Assembly: GCF_963259705.1 (NCBI RefSeq)
Contig: NC_081841.1
Coordinates: 115,046,979 to 115,110,978, forward strand
Direction of reading: 5' to 3'
From: Myotis daubentonii
Taxonomy: Eukaryota; Chordata; Mammalia; Chiroptera; Vespertilionidae
DNA: 64,000 bases
The position numbers and the translations under genes are program-made. The notes under the pieces are model-generated. The model ran no database searches, had not been told where the DNA came from, and saw only the letters and a program-made list of their open reading frames with translations. Below, one piece after another: positions 20,428 through 31,170 of this stretch. Each line of letters begins with the position of its first letter. Within the stretch, counting starts at the first letter, position 1.

Positions 20428-20884
20428 GAAGACATAAACACATGGAAGAACATACCATGTTCATGGATTGGTAGAATCAACATCATCAAGATGTCCATAC
20501 TACACAAAGCAATCTATAGATTCAATGTACTCCCCATTAAAATACCAATGGCATATTTCACAGACCTAGAACAAACTTTCCAAAAATTCATCTGGAATAA
20601 AAAAAGACCCCAAGTAGCTGCAGTAATCCTGAAAAAGAAGAACAAAGTAAGTGGGATCTCAATACCAGATATCAAGCTGTACTACAAAGCCACTGTTCTC
20701 AAAACAGCCTGGTACTGGCACAAACAGACATATAGATCAATGGAAAAGAATAGAGAACCCAGAAATCGACCCAAACCACTATGCTCAATTAATATTTGGC
20801 AAAGGAGGCAAGAGCATACAATGGAGTCAAGACAGTCTCTTCAATAAATGGTTTTGGGAAAACTGGACAGATACATGCAAATGA
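20428..20884 (+). pseudogene. LINE-1 ORF2 C-terminal part after the LTR
   Basis: ORF2 resumes directly after the LTR target duplication and encodes the region between reverse transcriptase and the cysteine-rich end. The best open stretch is 20491-20847, with a frameshift near 20700. It continues, with stops, to the 3' UTR near 21860. Confidence 0.85.
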
Positions 20885-21890
20885 ATGAAACTAGATTACC
20901 AACTTACAGCATACACAAAAATAAAGGACTTAAATGTAAGACAGGAAAGCATAAAATTACTAGAGGAATCTGTAGGCAGCAAAATCTCAGACATATGCCA
21001 AAACAATAGCTTCACAGATACAGCTCTTTGGACAATGAAAACTAAAGAGAAAATAAACAAAGGGACTATATCAAAATAAAAAGCTTCTGCACAACAAAAT
21101 AAACCATCAACAAAACAAGAAATCCCACTGCATGGGAGAACATATTTGCCAATGTCATCTCCATTAATGGTTTAATCTCCAACATTTACAGGGAACTCAT
21201 ACAACTTAACAAAAGGAAGATAAATAACCCAATCAAAAAATGGGCAAAGGACCTAAATGGATATTTTTCAAAAGTGCACATAATGAAAGCCAAGAGACAT
21301 ATGAAAACATGTTCAAAGTCACTAATCATCTGAGAGATGCAAATCAAAACAACAATGAGGTCCTATGTCACAACTGTCAGAATGGCTCTCATCAACAATT
21401 CAACAAATGACAAGTGCTGGCAAGGATGCGGAGAAAAAGGACCCATCTTACACTATTTGTGGGAATGCAGACTGGTGCAGCCACTGTGGACTTAATAAAT
21501 GTGGAGAACAGTATGGAGTTTCCTCAAAAAAATTAAAAAATGGAACTCCCATTTGACCCAGTGATCCCACTTCTAGGAATATATCCCAAGAAACTAGAAA
21601 CACCAATCTGAAAGGATATATGCACCCCTGCATTCATAGCAGCACAATTTACCATAGCTAAGATTTGGAAACAGCCTAAGTGCCCATCAGCAGATGAGTG
21701 GATTAAAAAACAACAACTGTGGTACAGCTGCACAATGGAATGCTATGCTGCTGTAAAAAATAAGGAATTGTACCATTTGCAACAGCACGGATGGAACTGG
21801 AGAGCATTATGCCAGTGAAATAAGCCAGTCAGAGAAAAATAAATATCACATAATCTCATTCATTTGTGGAATATAATGAACAACATAAAC

Positions 21891-22107
21891 CAGTGGTTCT
21901 CAACCTTCCTAATGCAGTGACCCTTTAATACAGTTTCTCATATTGTGGTGACCCCCAATTTCATTGTTACAAATTGAACATAATTAAAGCATAGTGATTA
22001 ATCACAAAAACAATATGTAATTATATATGTGTTTTCTGATGGTCTTAGGCTATGAAAGGGCTATTCGACTCCCAAAGGGGTGGCGACCCACAGGTTGAGA
22101 ACCGCTG
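21891..22107 (-). mobile_element. SPIN-type hAT copy in the L1 3' UTR
   Basis: Termini CAGTGGTTCTCAACCTTCC and CAGGTTGAGAACCGCTG bound 217 bases. The 8-base duplication is ACATAAAC / AGATAAAC (7 of 8). It keeps the GTTACAAATTGAACATAATT block that the copy at 15855 lacks, so the two deletions arose independently. It lies in an L1 3' UTR and so is younger than that L1. Confidence 0.9.
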
Positions 22108-22362
22108 AGATAAACTGATGAACCAAAACAGATCCAGAGACAGAGAAGCATCGATCGGACTGTCAAACCTCAGAGGGAAGGTAGGGGAGGGTGGGGGTAA
22201 GGGCAAAAAATCAACCAAAGGAATTCTATGCATGCATATAAGCCTAACCAGTGGACACAGACACCAGGGTGGGGGCGGGGGTTGTTAGGGCATGAGTGGG
22301 GGATGGGGGGAAATAGAGGGATAGGGACACATATGTAATTCCTTAATCAATAAATAAACAAA

Positions 22363-24720
22363 AGATCAGAAAAGAAATAAATGACATAGATACTAAAAAA
22401 AAAATACAGAAGATCAATGTACCAATAGCTGGTTCTTTGAAAAGATCAATAAGATTGATTAACCTTAGCCAGACTGATCAAGAAAAAAAGAGTGAGGACC
22501 CCCCAAAAAATAAAATCAGAAATGAAATAGGTGAGGGAACAACTGACATCACAGAAATACAAAGGAGTGTAAGAAAATACTGTGAACAACTATATCCCAA
22601 CAGATTGGACACCCTGCATAAAAATGACAAATTCCCAGAAACATACAATCTTCCAAAATTCAATCAGAAAGAATCATAAAACCTGAATAGACCAATAACA
22701 ACGAATATAATCAAAGCAGTAATAAAAAAAAATACTCTCAGAAAACTAAAGCCCTGGACCAGATAGCTTTGCAAGAAAGTTCTATGACACATTCAAGGAA
22801 ATAATAACCCCTCTTCTGCTCAAACTATTAAAAAAAATCAAGAGAAAGAAAGATGCCCTTGCTTCTTTTATGAGCTCAGCATTAACCTAATCCTAAATCC
22901 ATATAAAGACACTACACAGAAAGAAAATTATAGGCCAATATCTCTGATGAACATAGGTGTAAAAATCCTCAGCAAAATATTAGCAAATCAGATCCAGCAG
23001 TAAATTTAAAAATCATACACCATGACCAAGTGGGATTTCTTTTGGGGATGCAAAGTTGGTAAAATATCCTAAAATCAATAAATGTAATACATCACAGAAA
23101 CAAACTGAAGGATAAAATCACATGATCATATCAATAATCACAGGGAATGAATTTGAAAAAATTCAGCACCCATTTATGATAAAAACTCTAAGTAAGAGGG
23201 AAAAGATGGATCATACTTCACCATAATAAATGCCATACATGAAAACCTAAAACCAACATCATATTCAATAGTCAAAAAATAAAAGCATTTATCCTAAAAA
23301 CAGAAACAAGTCAGGATACAAAATTAACATTCAAAACTCAATAGCATTTTTATATACTAATAATTAGCTATCAGAAAGGGAAACTAAAAAAAAAAAATAT
23401 ATTACCGTTGCAACAAAACTACAAGGCACCTAGGAATAAACTTACCAAAGGAGGTAAAAGTCATATACCAGGAAAACTATAGGACATTGTAAAACAAAAA
23501 TGGAGGAAGGTGTAAATAAGTAGAAGTGTATAACATATTCACGGATTGGAAGAATTAACATCATTAAAATGTCTATATTACTCAAAGCAATCCATATATT
23601 CAAAGCAATCCACATTAAAATACCAATTGCATATTTCACAGATATAGAACAAATATTCTAAAAATTTGTATGGAACCAAAAAAAGACCAAGAATAGCCTC
23701 AGCTATCTTGAGAAAGAAAAACATAGTTAAAGGGATCACAATATTGGATACCAAACTATATTACAAAGTCATTGTAATCAAAACAGCCTGGTACTGGCAC
23801 AAGAACTGGCATACTGATCAATGGAAGAGAAAAGCAACCACAGAAATCAATAAATAGTGTTGGGAAAACTGGACAGTTGCATGCAAAAGAATGAAATTGA
23901 ACTACAATCTTACACCATATACAAAAGTAAATTCAAAATGAATTAAAGACTTCAGTGTGACTTCTGAAACCATAGAACTCCTAGAACAAAACATAGGCAG
24001 TACCCTTTTTGAAACAGGTTTTAGTGATATTTTTTGAACTGGTCTTCTCAGGCAAGGTCAATAAAAATAAACAAATGGGATTACATAAAATCAAAATTTT
24101 TTATAAGGCTAAAGAAGCCATCAACACCAGCAAAAGACCACCAACTGAATGGGAGAAAATATTTGCAAATTTTACATCCAATAAGGGTTAATATCCAAAA
24201 TATATCAAGAACTTATACAATTTAATATAAAAAAACCCAAACAACCTAATTAAAAATTGACAGAGGACTTGAATAAATAGTTTTCCAAAGAAGGCATACA
24301 GATTGCTAACAGGCATATGAAAAGATGTTCAACATCACTAATAATCAAGGAAATACAAATCAAACCTTACACCTGTCAGAATGACTGTTATCAAAAAGAT
24401 AAAATGATTTAAGTATTTGTGAGAATGTGTAAAAAAGGTAACACTCACACACTGTTGGTGGAAATATAAATTGGTGCAACAAACAACTATGAAAACATAT
24501 AGAGATTCCTCAAAAATAAAACTACCATAAGATCCAGCAGTTTCATTTATGGTATTTATCTGGAGAAAACAAAAAATACTAATTCAAAGAGATAAATGCA
24601 CCTCTATCTTCATTGCAGCATTATTTACAACAGCCAAGATTTGGAAACAACTTGTGTCCATTGATAAATGAATGGATAAAGAAAAGGTGGTATACGACCA
24701 CTGTTTAATAAAACATTGAA
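22363..24720 (+). pseudogene. Older LINE-1 ORF2 remnant
   Basis: Starts between the endonuclease and reverse transcriptase parts of ORF2 and runs to near the ORF2 end, with many stops and small gaps. It is more diverged than the preceding L1. The reverse transcriptase centre has a deletion near 23300. No 3' UTR or poly(A) is seen. Confidence 0.8.
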
Positions 24721-24724
24721 TTTA

Positions 24725-25326
24725 TTCTAATTCTTAAGGCTATACAAGTTCATTATAGAACTTTATAAATACTGACTATATTTATTTCCTACTGATACTA
24801 TAAAAACCCACCAACTTAGTGGCCTAAGCTTGAGAGGTCAGAAATCTGAAATCAATCTCACTGAGTCAAAAATCAGAAAATTATTTTTCTTTATTTCAGA
24901 AAATTATTTCTGAACCTTGTGTCTGTTAGAAATCTCTTACTATATTGGATTGATTGATTGAACACAATATGCTTCTCTTATGTTGTATGATTTAAACAAT
25001 TTTTCTCATTCTTTTTGAGTGATATTATAGAGTCTGGCCATTGCCTTATTTTTTTGTGTGTGCATGTTTTGTTTTGTTGTTGTTTTTTTGCCTTTTTAAA
25101 AAATAATACCACATTTTAAAGCTTTTTTTTTTTAAATGAGGTGCAGCCTCTATGGCAGACAACTTCCTCCCTTTCTTTCTCTAATAACACATCATTCCAC
25201 TTGACAATCACTCCACTTGACAATCACAAACCTAAAAAAAAGTTTACTGTGTTTATTTCTTTTCACTCATATGAGAAAAATTATCATCAAGCCAAGCTCA
25301 CAATTAACTAAATGTTCTCCTTTTAG
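24725..25326. other. Mostly unrecognised DNA with an MLT1-like fragment
   Basis: Positions about 24764-24865 (ACTTAGTGGCCTAAG, GAGAGGTCAGAAATCTGAAATC) resemble the middle of an MLT1-type MaLR LTR on the plus strand. I could not identify the rest. Confidence 0.45.
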
Positions 25327-25340
25327 TGAAATTACATTTT

Positions 25341-25558
25341 TAAAATATATTTTTAAAAATAATTTTAGAGAGGAGGGGAGAGGGAGAGAGGGATAGAAAC
25401 ATCAATGATGAGAGAGAACCATTGATTGGCTGCCTCCCGCACACCCCCTCCGGGGGATCGAGCCCTCAACCCTGGCATGTGCCCTTGACTCAAATAGAAC
25501 CTGGGACCCTTCAGTTTGCAGGCTGACACTCTATCCACTGAGCCAAATTGGCTAGGGC
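25341..25558 (-). mobile_element. VES-type SINE (minus strand)
   Basis: The reverse complement has the GGCTCAGTGGATAGAG head and tail AGAGAGGAGG..., flanked by the 14-base target duplication TGAAATTACATTTT (25327-25340, 25559-25572). The GATTGGCTGCCTCCCGCAC body marks a subfamily different from the youngest copies. Confidence 0.9.
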
Positions 25559-25677
25559 TGAAATTACATTTTCAACTGATGAGAAATTTTTTTTTCTTAA
25601 AAAAAGATAAAGAGTAGGTTATCCTACTAAAACCTTTCTCTCTCATTCATCCTAACTGCTTGTTTCTGACACCTGCT

Positions 25678-25850
25678 TTTTAAAAGAAATCTTTATTGTT
25701 GAAAGTATTACATATATCCGCCTTCCCCCACCCCCATTGAACCCTTCTAGCCTGCCCCTATCCCCCAACCTAGGCATTCAACACACTATTGTCAGTGACC
25801 ATGGATTATGCATACATGCATACAATTTCTTTGGTTGGTCTGACACTTTC
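25678..25850 (-). mobile_element. LINE-1 3' UTR fragment (minus strand)
   Basis: AAATCTTTATTGTTGAAAG, TATTACATATATCC and then the C-rich CCTTCCCCCACCCCC and GCATACATGCATACAA blocks match the reversed L1 3' UTR at 33660-33790. Confidence 0.75.
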
Positions 25851-25935
25851 TTTTGATGCCAACCCCTGATGCAAAAAGCATCTGTAAACTACAGAAATTT
25901 CCTGAAAACTAAGCTCATCATCTTCCTCTTTTTTA

Positions 25936-26160
25936 TTTATTTATTTATAAGTATATTTTATTGATTTTTTACATAGAGGAAGGGAGAAGGATAGAGAGTT
26001 AGAAACATCAATGAGTGAGAAACATCGATCAGCTGCCTACTGCACATTCCCCACTGGGTATGTGCCCTCAACCAAGAAACATGCCCCTGACCAGAATTGA
26101 ACCTGGGACCCCTGAGTCCGAAGGCCAATGCTCTATCCGCTGAGCCAAACAGGTCAGGGC
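25936..26160 (-). mobile_element. VES SINE (minus strand)
   Basis: VES in reverse (GATCAGCTGCCTACTGCACA, GAACCTGGGACC, TCCGCTGAGCCAAACAGG) with a 14-base target duplication CTTCCTCTTTTTTA (25922-25935 and 26161-26174, one mismatch at most). Moderately diverged. Confidence 0.9.
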
Positions 26161-26391
26161 CTTCCTCTTTTTTAAATTAGCACTGGTAGAAACTATTGTT
26201 TTACATTTTAAAGCTGAACTCTAAGTAGTTAACAAACAGGCTCAAATTAACTTTCTTAGAGAGGTCTTCTCAGACCATCAGATCTAAAATAGTCTTCTAT
26301 TCACCTCAATAACTCCTAATTTCATAGCCCATTGTGAACTCCATAACATTTATAATTTTTAAAAATAATTTTAAATCTTTGTTTACTTGAA

Positions 26392-26515
26392 TATTTCTGT
26401 CCACCTCATGGGAAAGCAAGTATCTTATCTGTCTTATTCAACATGTGACTCTGGTGCTAGAATAGTGCCTGGTACATAATTAAATACTTCATATATATTT
26501 ATAAAATGAATTTAT
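26392..26515 (+). mobile_element. L2 3' end fragment
   Basis: Weak but ordered matches to the L2 3' end: CCACCTCATGGGAAAGCAAG, TATCTTATCTGTCTTATTCA, AGAATAGTGCCTGGTACATA and AAATACTTCATATATATTTA. Ancient mammalian LINE. Confidence 0.6.
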
Positions 26516-26554
26516 AGCCACCTCTCCACACAGAGAGTCTTCCATATAACTTTT

Positions 26555-26741
26555 TTTTATCCTTACTGGAGAATATGTGATATGTTTATTGATTTTAGGG
26601 AGAGAGGAATGGGAGGTTGAAAGGAGAGAAACAGAGAGATTGATGTGAGAGAGAAACATTGATTGGTTACCTATTGTGAACCTAGCAAACTTTTGGTGTA
26701 AAGGATGACACTCCAGCCACCTGAACCACCTAATCAGGGCT
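26555..26741 (-). mobile_element. Diverged bat SINE with internal deletion
   Basis: Reversed VES-like tail and body (GATTTTAGGGAGAGAGGAAT, AGAGAGAAACATTGATTGG), then a shortened head (GACACTCCAGCCACCTGAAC, CACCTAATCAGGGC). Flanking duplication CATATAACTTTT at about 26543 and 26742. Confidence 0.75.
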
Positions 26742-26754
26742 CATATAACTTTTA

Positions 26755-27904
26755 AAATGCCATTAATTTCCTTTCTTGCTAATGTATAAATAATACAAAT
26801 GTTCTTCAGTATTTCTCCCACAAAGAAATACTCGATTTCCATGTCTATTGCCCATATATTTCTTTCATTTTGGTTTACTTTCTTTATCACTGTTTCTTCC
26901 CAGAAATGAGAAAATTTAATTCCATGATGCTGTTTAATCTGACTCCAGTATTTCAAGTCCTCATTATTTATTTATTTATTTATTTATTTTTCTAAAGGAA
27001 TAGATTATTTGCTTGTTTGAATACCAATAATGTCAAGCTACGACTTTCTTTGTGTTTGAGCTCATTGTGTGAACACCAGGTATATGACAGAACTTAAATA
27101 TTACAGCTGAAGCTTAAAATGGCAATTTAACTGAAGTTGGGTATTTTTGCTGGGAGGACTGTGCCTGGAGATATAAATGTTAGTGTCTCCTGAACTAAGA
27201 GGCAGGATTCTAACTAAGTTTGTGTGAAACAGATGCCCCACAATAAATTCCTAATAGATTGTTTGCTTTCAGCTACATTATTAATTTGTTCTTTAGGAGT
27301 TTGAGAAAGAACAATGTGCAGCCTAATGAAAATTTACCAGGTTCAGCAACAGAGACCAGATCTGCTGGTTTGGAATAGAATAGAATCATTGAGAAAAAGG
27401 TAACAAACTATTCGTTATTGCATCTCTAAAAAGAGTTTTATTCTCTAGGCTTCAAAAACTAAAGTCACCACTAATCTATTTACTGGTACTCATCTATTTA
27501 CCAAGTTAAGGGAGTTTTTAAATTGTTAACAATTTTTTTTACAGGCCATTGGACATTTTCAAAATTTTTTATTGATTTTAAAGATTGCTTTGCTAGGTGT
27601 CAGAATCCAAATTCATCTTATTGTTTCACATAACCACTGAAAGTGAGGAATGCCTGTGTATATTTCTTGGACATAATTTTCATGTAACCAATCAATCAAA
27701 TTATTGTCATCCATGTTAACTTCTTACACACTTATCATGTACACAATAATAGTAAGAAATTAAAAATAATTTCATATAAAATTATCCATACTTGGATCAA
27801 GCAATTAAAAAGTCAAATTATATAATTCTGATATGTGTTTCTTTTTATTTTCTTTTATTCTGTTTCTTTTCTTTTTATCCTAATATGTTTTATTCTTTTC
27901 TTCC
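26755..27904. other. Unrecognised DNA
   Basis: No supported gene or repeat. It includes a short (ATTT)n run near 26968. The 71-codon minus frame at 26741-26956 overlaps SINE sequence and has no recognisable domain. Confidence 0.4.
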
Positions 27905-28155
27905 TTTTCCGCCTTTTTATTGAATTTATTGGGTGACACTGGCTAATGCAATTATACACATTTCAGGTGCACAATTCACACATATCATCTATACTCTGTA
28001 TTTACCACCCCAAGTAAAGATTCTTTCCATTACTATTAACACCCCTATACCCTCCACCCCCTGGCAGTTGCCACATTGTTGTCAGTGCCCATGCTTTTTT
28101 GCTTTTTTTTCTGGATCTATCCATCCCCTAACCCAGCCTCCCACTGGCCTAGAAT
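27905..28155 (-). mobile_element. Old LINE-1 3' UTR (minus strand)
   Basis: Reversed older L1 3' UTR: TTTATTGAATTTATTGGGTG, ATTTCAGGTGCACAATTC, ACCACCCCAAGTAAAGATTC, CACATTGTTGTCAGTGCCC. A different and older subfamily from the L1 at 33645. Confidence 0.7.
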
Positions 28156-29391
28156 TATAAATTAAATACATGGAAAAATTGTATTATAAATCCAGTGTTC
28201 TCCCTATACAATCCATTCTAATAAATTGCTTGTTGTTTTAGTGTTTTTTTATGCCAGTTTTTCTGTGTACCAGAGATTCTGTAAGCATTCATGTGTTCAT
28301 TCATTGATTAATACATTTAATTCTCTCAAGAACACAATGAGGTAGCTACTGCAGATGCATTTTGCAAATGAGAAAACCCAGTCACACAAATGTTAAGTAA
28401 ATTGTTAGAAAACATTAATCTAGTGAGCACAGTAACCCAGATTTAAATGCAAGCACATCTCAATTAAAGCCCTTGTGCTTGACTAGCTCTCAAATTTTCT
28501 ATGTTAAGTTATGTCTCTCTAATATATTTTCTATGTTATGTCTGAGATTTGCCAGGTAGCAATATGATTATTTGAGACAGAAATAATTTCTTAATTAAAG
28601 TACTCATCTAATACTCAGAAAAATATGAAAAAAACCCGATTATAATCCTCATATTGTAGATGTTAAACTTGCTTGTCACTAAAGTATATGTTGTTCTGCA
28701 GCTTATTAGCCATTATATAATTTTCTAACATATAAATATGATGAATCATTTGAACATGGTAATTTCAAAATATATACAACATTCTGAACTTTCAAAATTA
28801 TGTGCTATGTAGTTCTTAGAACATTGTATTTCTCCACTTTTGGTAGTCAGAATATATCTATATGTCAGTTTTATACTAAATTGATGAAGGTTTTCAGTTA
28901 ACTAGAGAATAAATATATAACACTTTCATTGCTATTTCAATTGCCTTAAGATTATTTTTTACTAGTTTACTCTAAGGTAAATTTTTAAAGAAATAAATTT
29001 GTCTCCTAGACTGAATAATGAACTGGCCTTATTATGTGGCAGTCACCTAAATAAAAACAAAACAAAACAAAAAAATAAAAATAAAAAACCAACTCATTAA
29101 TGTGAAAACACCATGACCCACCTTCTTAAAATTAAGGAAAGATGGCTCTCTCTCCAACATGCTACCATCCTTCTTGCTCCTCTTTAAGTTTGCATGTCCA
29201 GACTGTAACTCATACTCCATGCCCTGAAGATCTCCTAATACCCAATGTTTCCCCTAGGTATCAGGATAATTGCATTGTAAGACCAATCTTCAGAGATGGA
29301 TCTGGCTGGGTTGTTTTTGAGAAATTTCACTACTTCTGTGCAAACTATAATAAAAAACTTGATGCTTAGCTTTGAGTGCATTTGTCAAATG
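28156..29391. other. Mostly unrecognised DNA with one MIR
   Basis: Apart from MIR-like sequence at about 28314-28420, I see no gene. The 75-codon plus frame at 29142-29369 has no domain or neighbours and is weakly supported. Confidence 0.4.
28314..28420 (+). mobile_element. MIR SINE
   Basis: Ordered MIR matches: CATTTAATTCTCTCAAGAAC, AATGAGGTAGCTACTG, TTTTGCAAATGAGAAAACC, AAATGTTAAGTAAATTG. Confidence 0.7.
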
Positions 29392-30139
29392 TCCTATATA
29401 ATGAAAGCCTAATATGCTAAGTGTTCAGTCATCTGGTTGGCTGTACAACCAATCAAAGCATAATATGTTAATGATATGCTAAGGCTGCTAAACTGCTCCT
29501 ATGATGTGTACTAACCACCAGGGGGCAGACAGTCTACTGGTCAACCAGTCACTATGACATGCAATGACCACTGGGGACAGATGCTCTGAGCAGTAGGTTA
29601 GCTTGCTGCTGAGGTCTAACCAATCAGGACTGAGTGAGACAGGCTGGACACAGACTGGAGACCTCCCATGATCCCTCCCCAGCTAGACAAGCTCCCATGT
29701 CCCTCCCCAGCCCCCAATTGTTCCCTGGTGGGGTCCCTTGGCCTAGCCTATGCCCTCTCACAATTTGGGACCCCTCGGGGAATGTCAGAGAGTTGCTTTT
29801 GGACCATGATGGAATGACCGGTCACTATGATGTGCACTGACCATCAGAGGGCAGTTGCTCAACACAGGAGCTGCCGCCAGGTGGTCAGTTCACTCCCACA
29901 GGGGGAATGTTGCTCAGCCAGAAACCGGGGTCATGGCTGGCAAGCACAGCGGCGGTGGCGAGAGTCTCTCCCGCCTCCACAGCAGTGCTAAGGATGTTCA
30001 ACTGATGGCTTAGGCCCACTCCACATGTGGGCCTAAGCCATCAGTTGGACATCTCCTGAGGGTTCCTGGACTTTGAGAGGATGCAGGCTGGGCTAAGGAG
30101 CCCCTCTGAGTGCATGAATTTCATGCACCATGCCTCTAG
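29392..30139 (+). mobile_element. Short-type Helitron with CTCF-like motifs and a long stem
   Basis: 5' TCCTATATAATGAAAGCC and 3' CTAG (30136-30139), preceded by hairpin TGCATGAATTTCATGCA. It has a single forward CTCF-core-like motif (29515-29528) and an inverted pair (29841-29854 and 29871-29884). A 27-base inverted repeat with one mismatch lies at 29993-30019 and 30027-30053. Compared with the 344-base copy at 30661 it holds extra sequence (about 29560-29815) that includes a second, 3'-like block, suggesting an internal rearrangement between two elements. Confidence 0.88.
29515..29884. promoter_or_regulatory. CTCF-core-like motifs in Helitron
   Basis: CCACCAGGGGGCAG at 29515-29528, CCATCAGAGGGCAG at 29841-29854 and the reverse CTGCCGCCAGGTGG at 29871-29884. 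The first is a perfect core; the others are near matches. Binding is inferred. Confidence 0.45.
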
Positions 30140-30660
30140 TTTGATCATAAAATTGCCATTACCAATTGAGGACAGGAAAGTTACAGAGACATATTCACAG
30201 GCTCCTGCTAAAATCTTTCAAAGGCTTTTCTTAAATCATTTTTTCTAAAGCAAGACCTTAAAAGTTGATCTTCAGATGATTTCATGTTCTTTGAAATTCC
30301 ATCTTTTTGCTTCATCTCATAGTAAGTGAATTTGCACTTGAGGGATATATCTGTTTTTCACTCACTATAGAAAATTATTGCCATCACCTACAATATTCTT
30401 TGTAGTAGAGCATATAAAACAGTGTAAGATTGATTGGCAGTGAATTTGGGGCATTTGTTAAATTATATGCACATTAGTAATGTTTTCTATTAAGAAAAAA
30501 TACATGTTCAGGAGGTGGTTAAACTTATTTCTTAACTTAAATTTAGAAGGGGTGATCCCCACATAGGTTCAAAGACAAAAAAAGTGTATAAAGAGAAAAA
30601 ATGAAAATCTTTCCACCTTTCACACCATGAGTGCAGTTCCCATATTGCCCCCAATTCATA
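30140..30660. other. Unrecognised DNA
   Basis: AT-rich; no gene or repeat that I can name. Confidence 0.4.
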
Positions 30661-31004
30661 TCCTATATAATAAAAGGCTAATATGCAAATTGACCAAACA
30701 GTGGAAGGACAATCGCTATGACACGTTGACCACCAGGAGGCAGACGCTCAATTCAGGAGCTGTCCTCTGGTGGTCAATGTGCTCCCACAGGGGGAGTGCC
30801 GCTCAGCCGGAAGCCAGGCTCACAGAGCAACTGTGGCGGGAGCATCTGCTGCCTCTGCGGCAGCGCTACGGATGTCCAACTGCAAGGTTAGGCCTAAGCC
30901 ATCAGTTGGACATCCGCCAAAGGCTCCTGGACTATGAGAGGACACAGGCTGGCTGAGGGACCCCTCCCCTCCAAGTGCATGAATTTCATGCATGGGGTCT
31001 CTAG
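30661..31004 (+). mobile_element. Complete short Helitron (344 bases)
   Basis: 5' TCCTATATAATAAAAGGC preceded by A (30660) and 3' CTAG (31001-31004) followed by T: the exact A|T insertion rule with no target duplication. It has an octamer ATGCAAAT in the first 30 bases, inverted CTCF-like motifs (30730-30743, 30760-30773), a long internal stem (about 30872-30913) and a 3' hairpin GTGCATGAATTTCATGCAT. This is the cleanest minimal copy of the subfamily in the window. Confidence 0.93.
30730..30773. promoter_or_regulatory. Inverted CTCF-core-like motifs
   Basis: CCACCAGGAGGCAG (30730-30743) and the reverse CTGTCCTCTGGTGG (30760-30773), 16 bases apart as in the copy at 4120. One mismatch breaks the palindrome. 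Binding is inferred. Confidence 0.45.
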
Positions 31005-31170
31005 TATACAAACAACAACTGCTCTGGGTTCTTTTTATCTTTTTCTTGGTTGTGCAACCATCACCAAAAACACCTTATTTTAAAGCTTATTATTTATTTG
31101 GCTTATAGAAGTAATACATACACCTCATTGCAAATTTAGAACACAATTTCTTTTTCCATTTTCTCAAAGG

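Larger units (their letters stand above)
14753..22362 (+). mobile_element. LINE-1 with long 5' region fused to ORF2, lacking ORF1
   Basis: A 5' region of about 2.6 kb (14753-17404) is followed directly by ORF2 endonuclease sequence from about 17405; ORF1 is absent. ORF2 reverse transcriptase, C-terminal region and 3' UTR follow to a short A-rich end (AATAAATAAACAAAAG). The 5' region has two parts: part A up to about 16560 (ending GAGCCACATAACCAGACACC) and part B (about 16625-17020), then a CAG/GAG-rich minisatellite. Later insertions are a VES SINE (15608), SPIN copies (15855, 21891) and a solo LTR (19598). The copy at 33645-39325 has the same A-B-minisatellite-ORF2 order. Confidence 0.85.

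Noticed and set aside
14740..22362. Twin-priming inversion as the cause of the head-to-head L1 pair
   Set aside because: The plus-strand part runs on to its own 3' UTR and A-rich end, which a 5' inversion of the minus-strand L1 would not produce.
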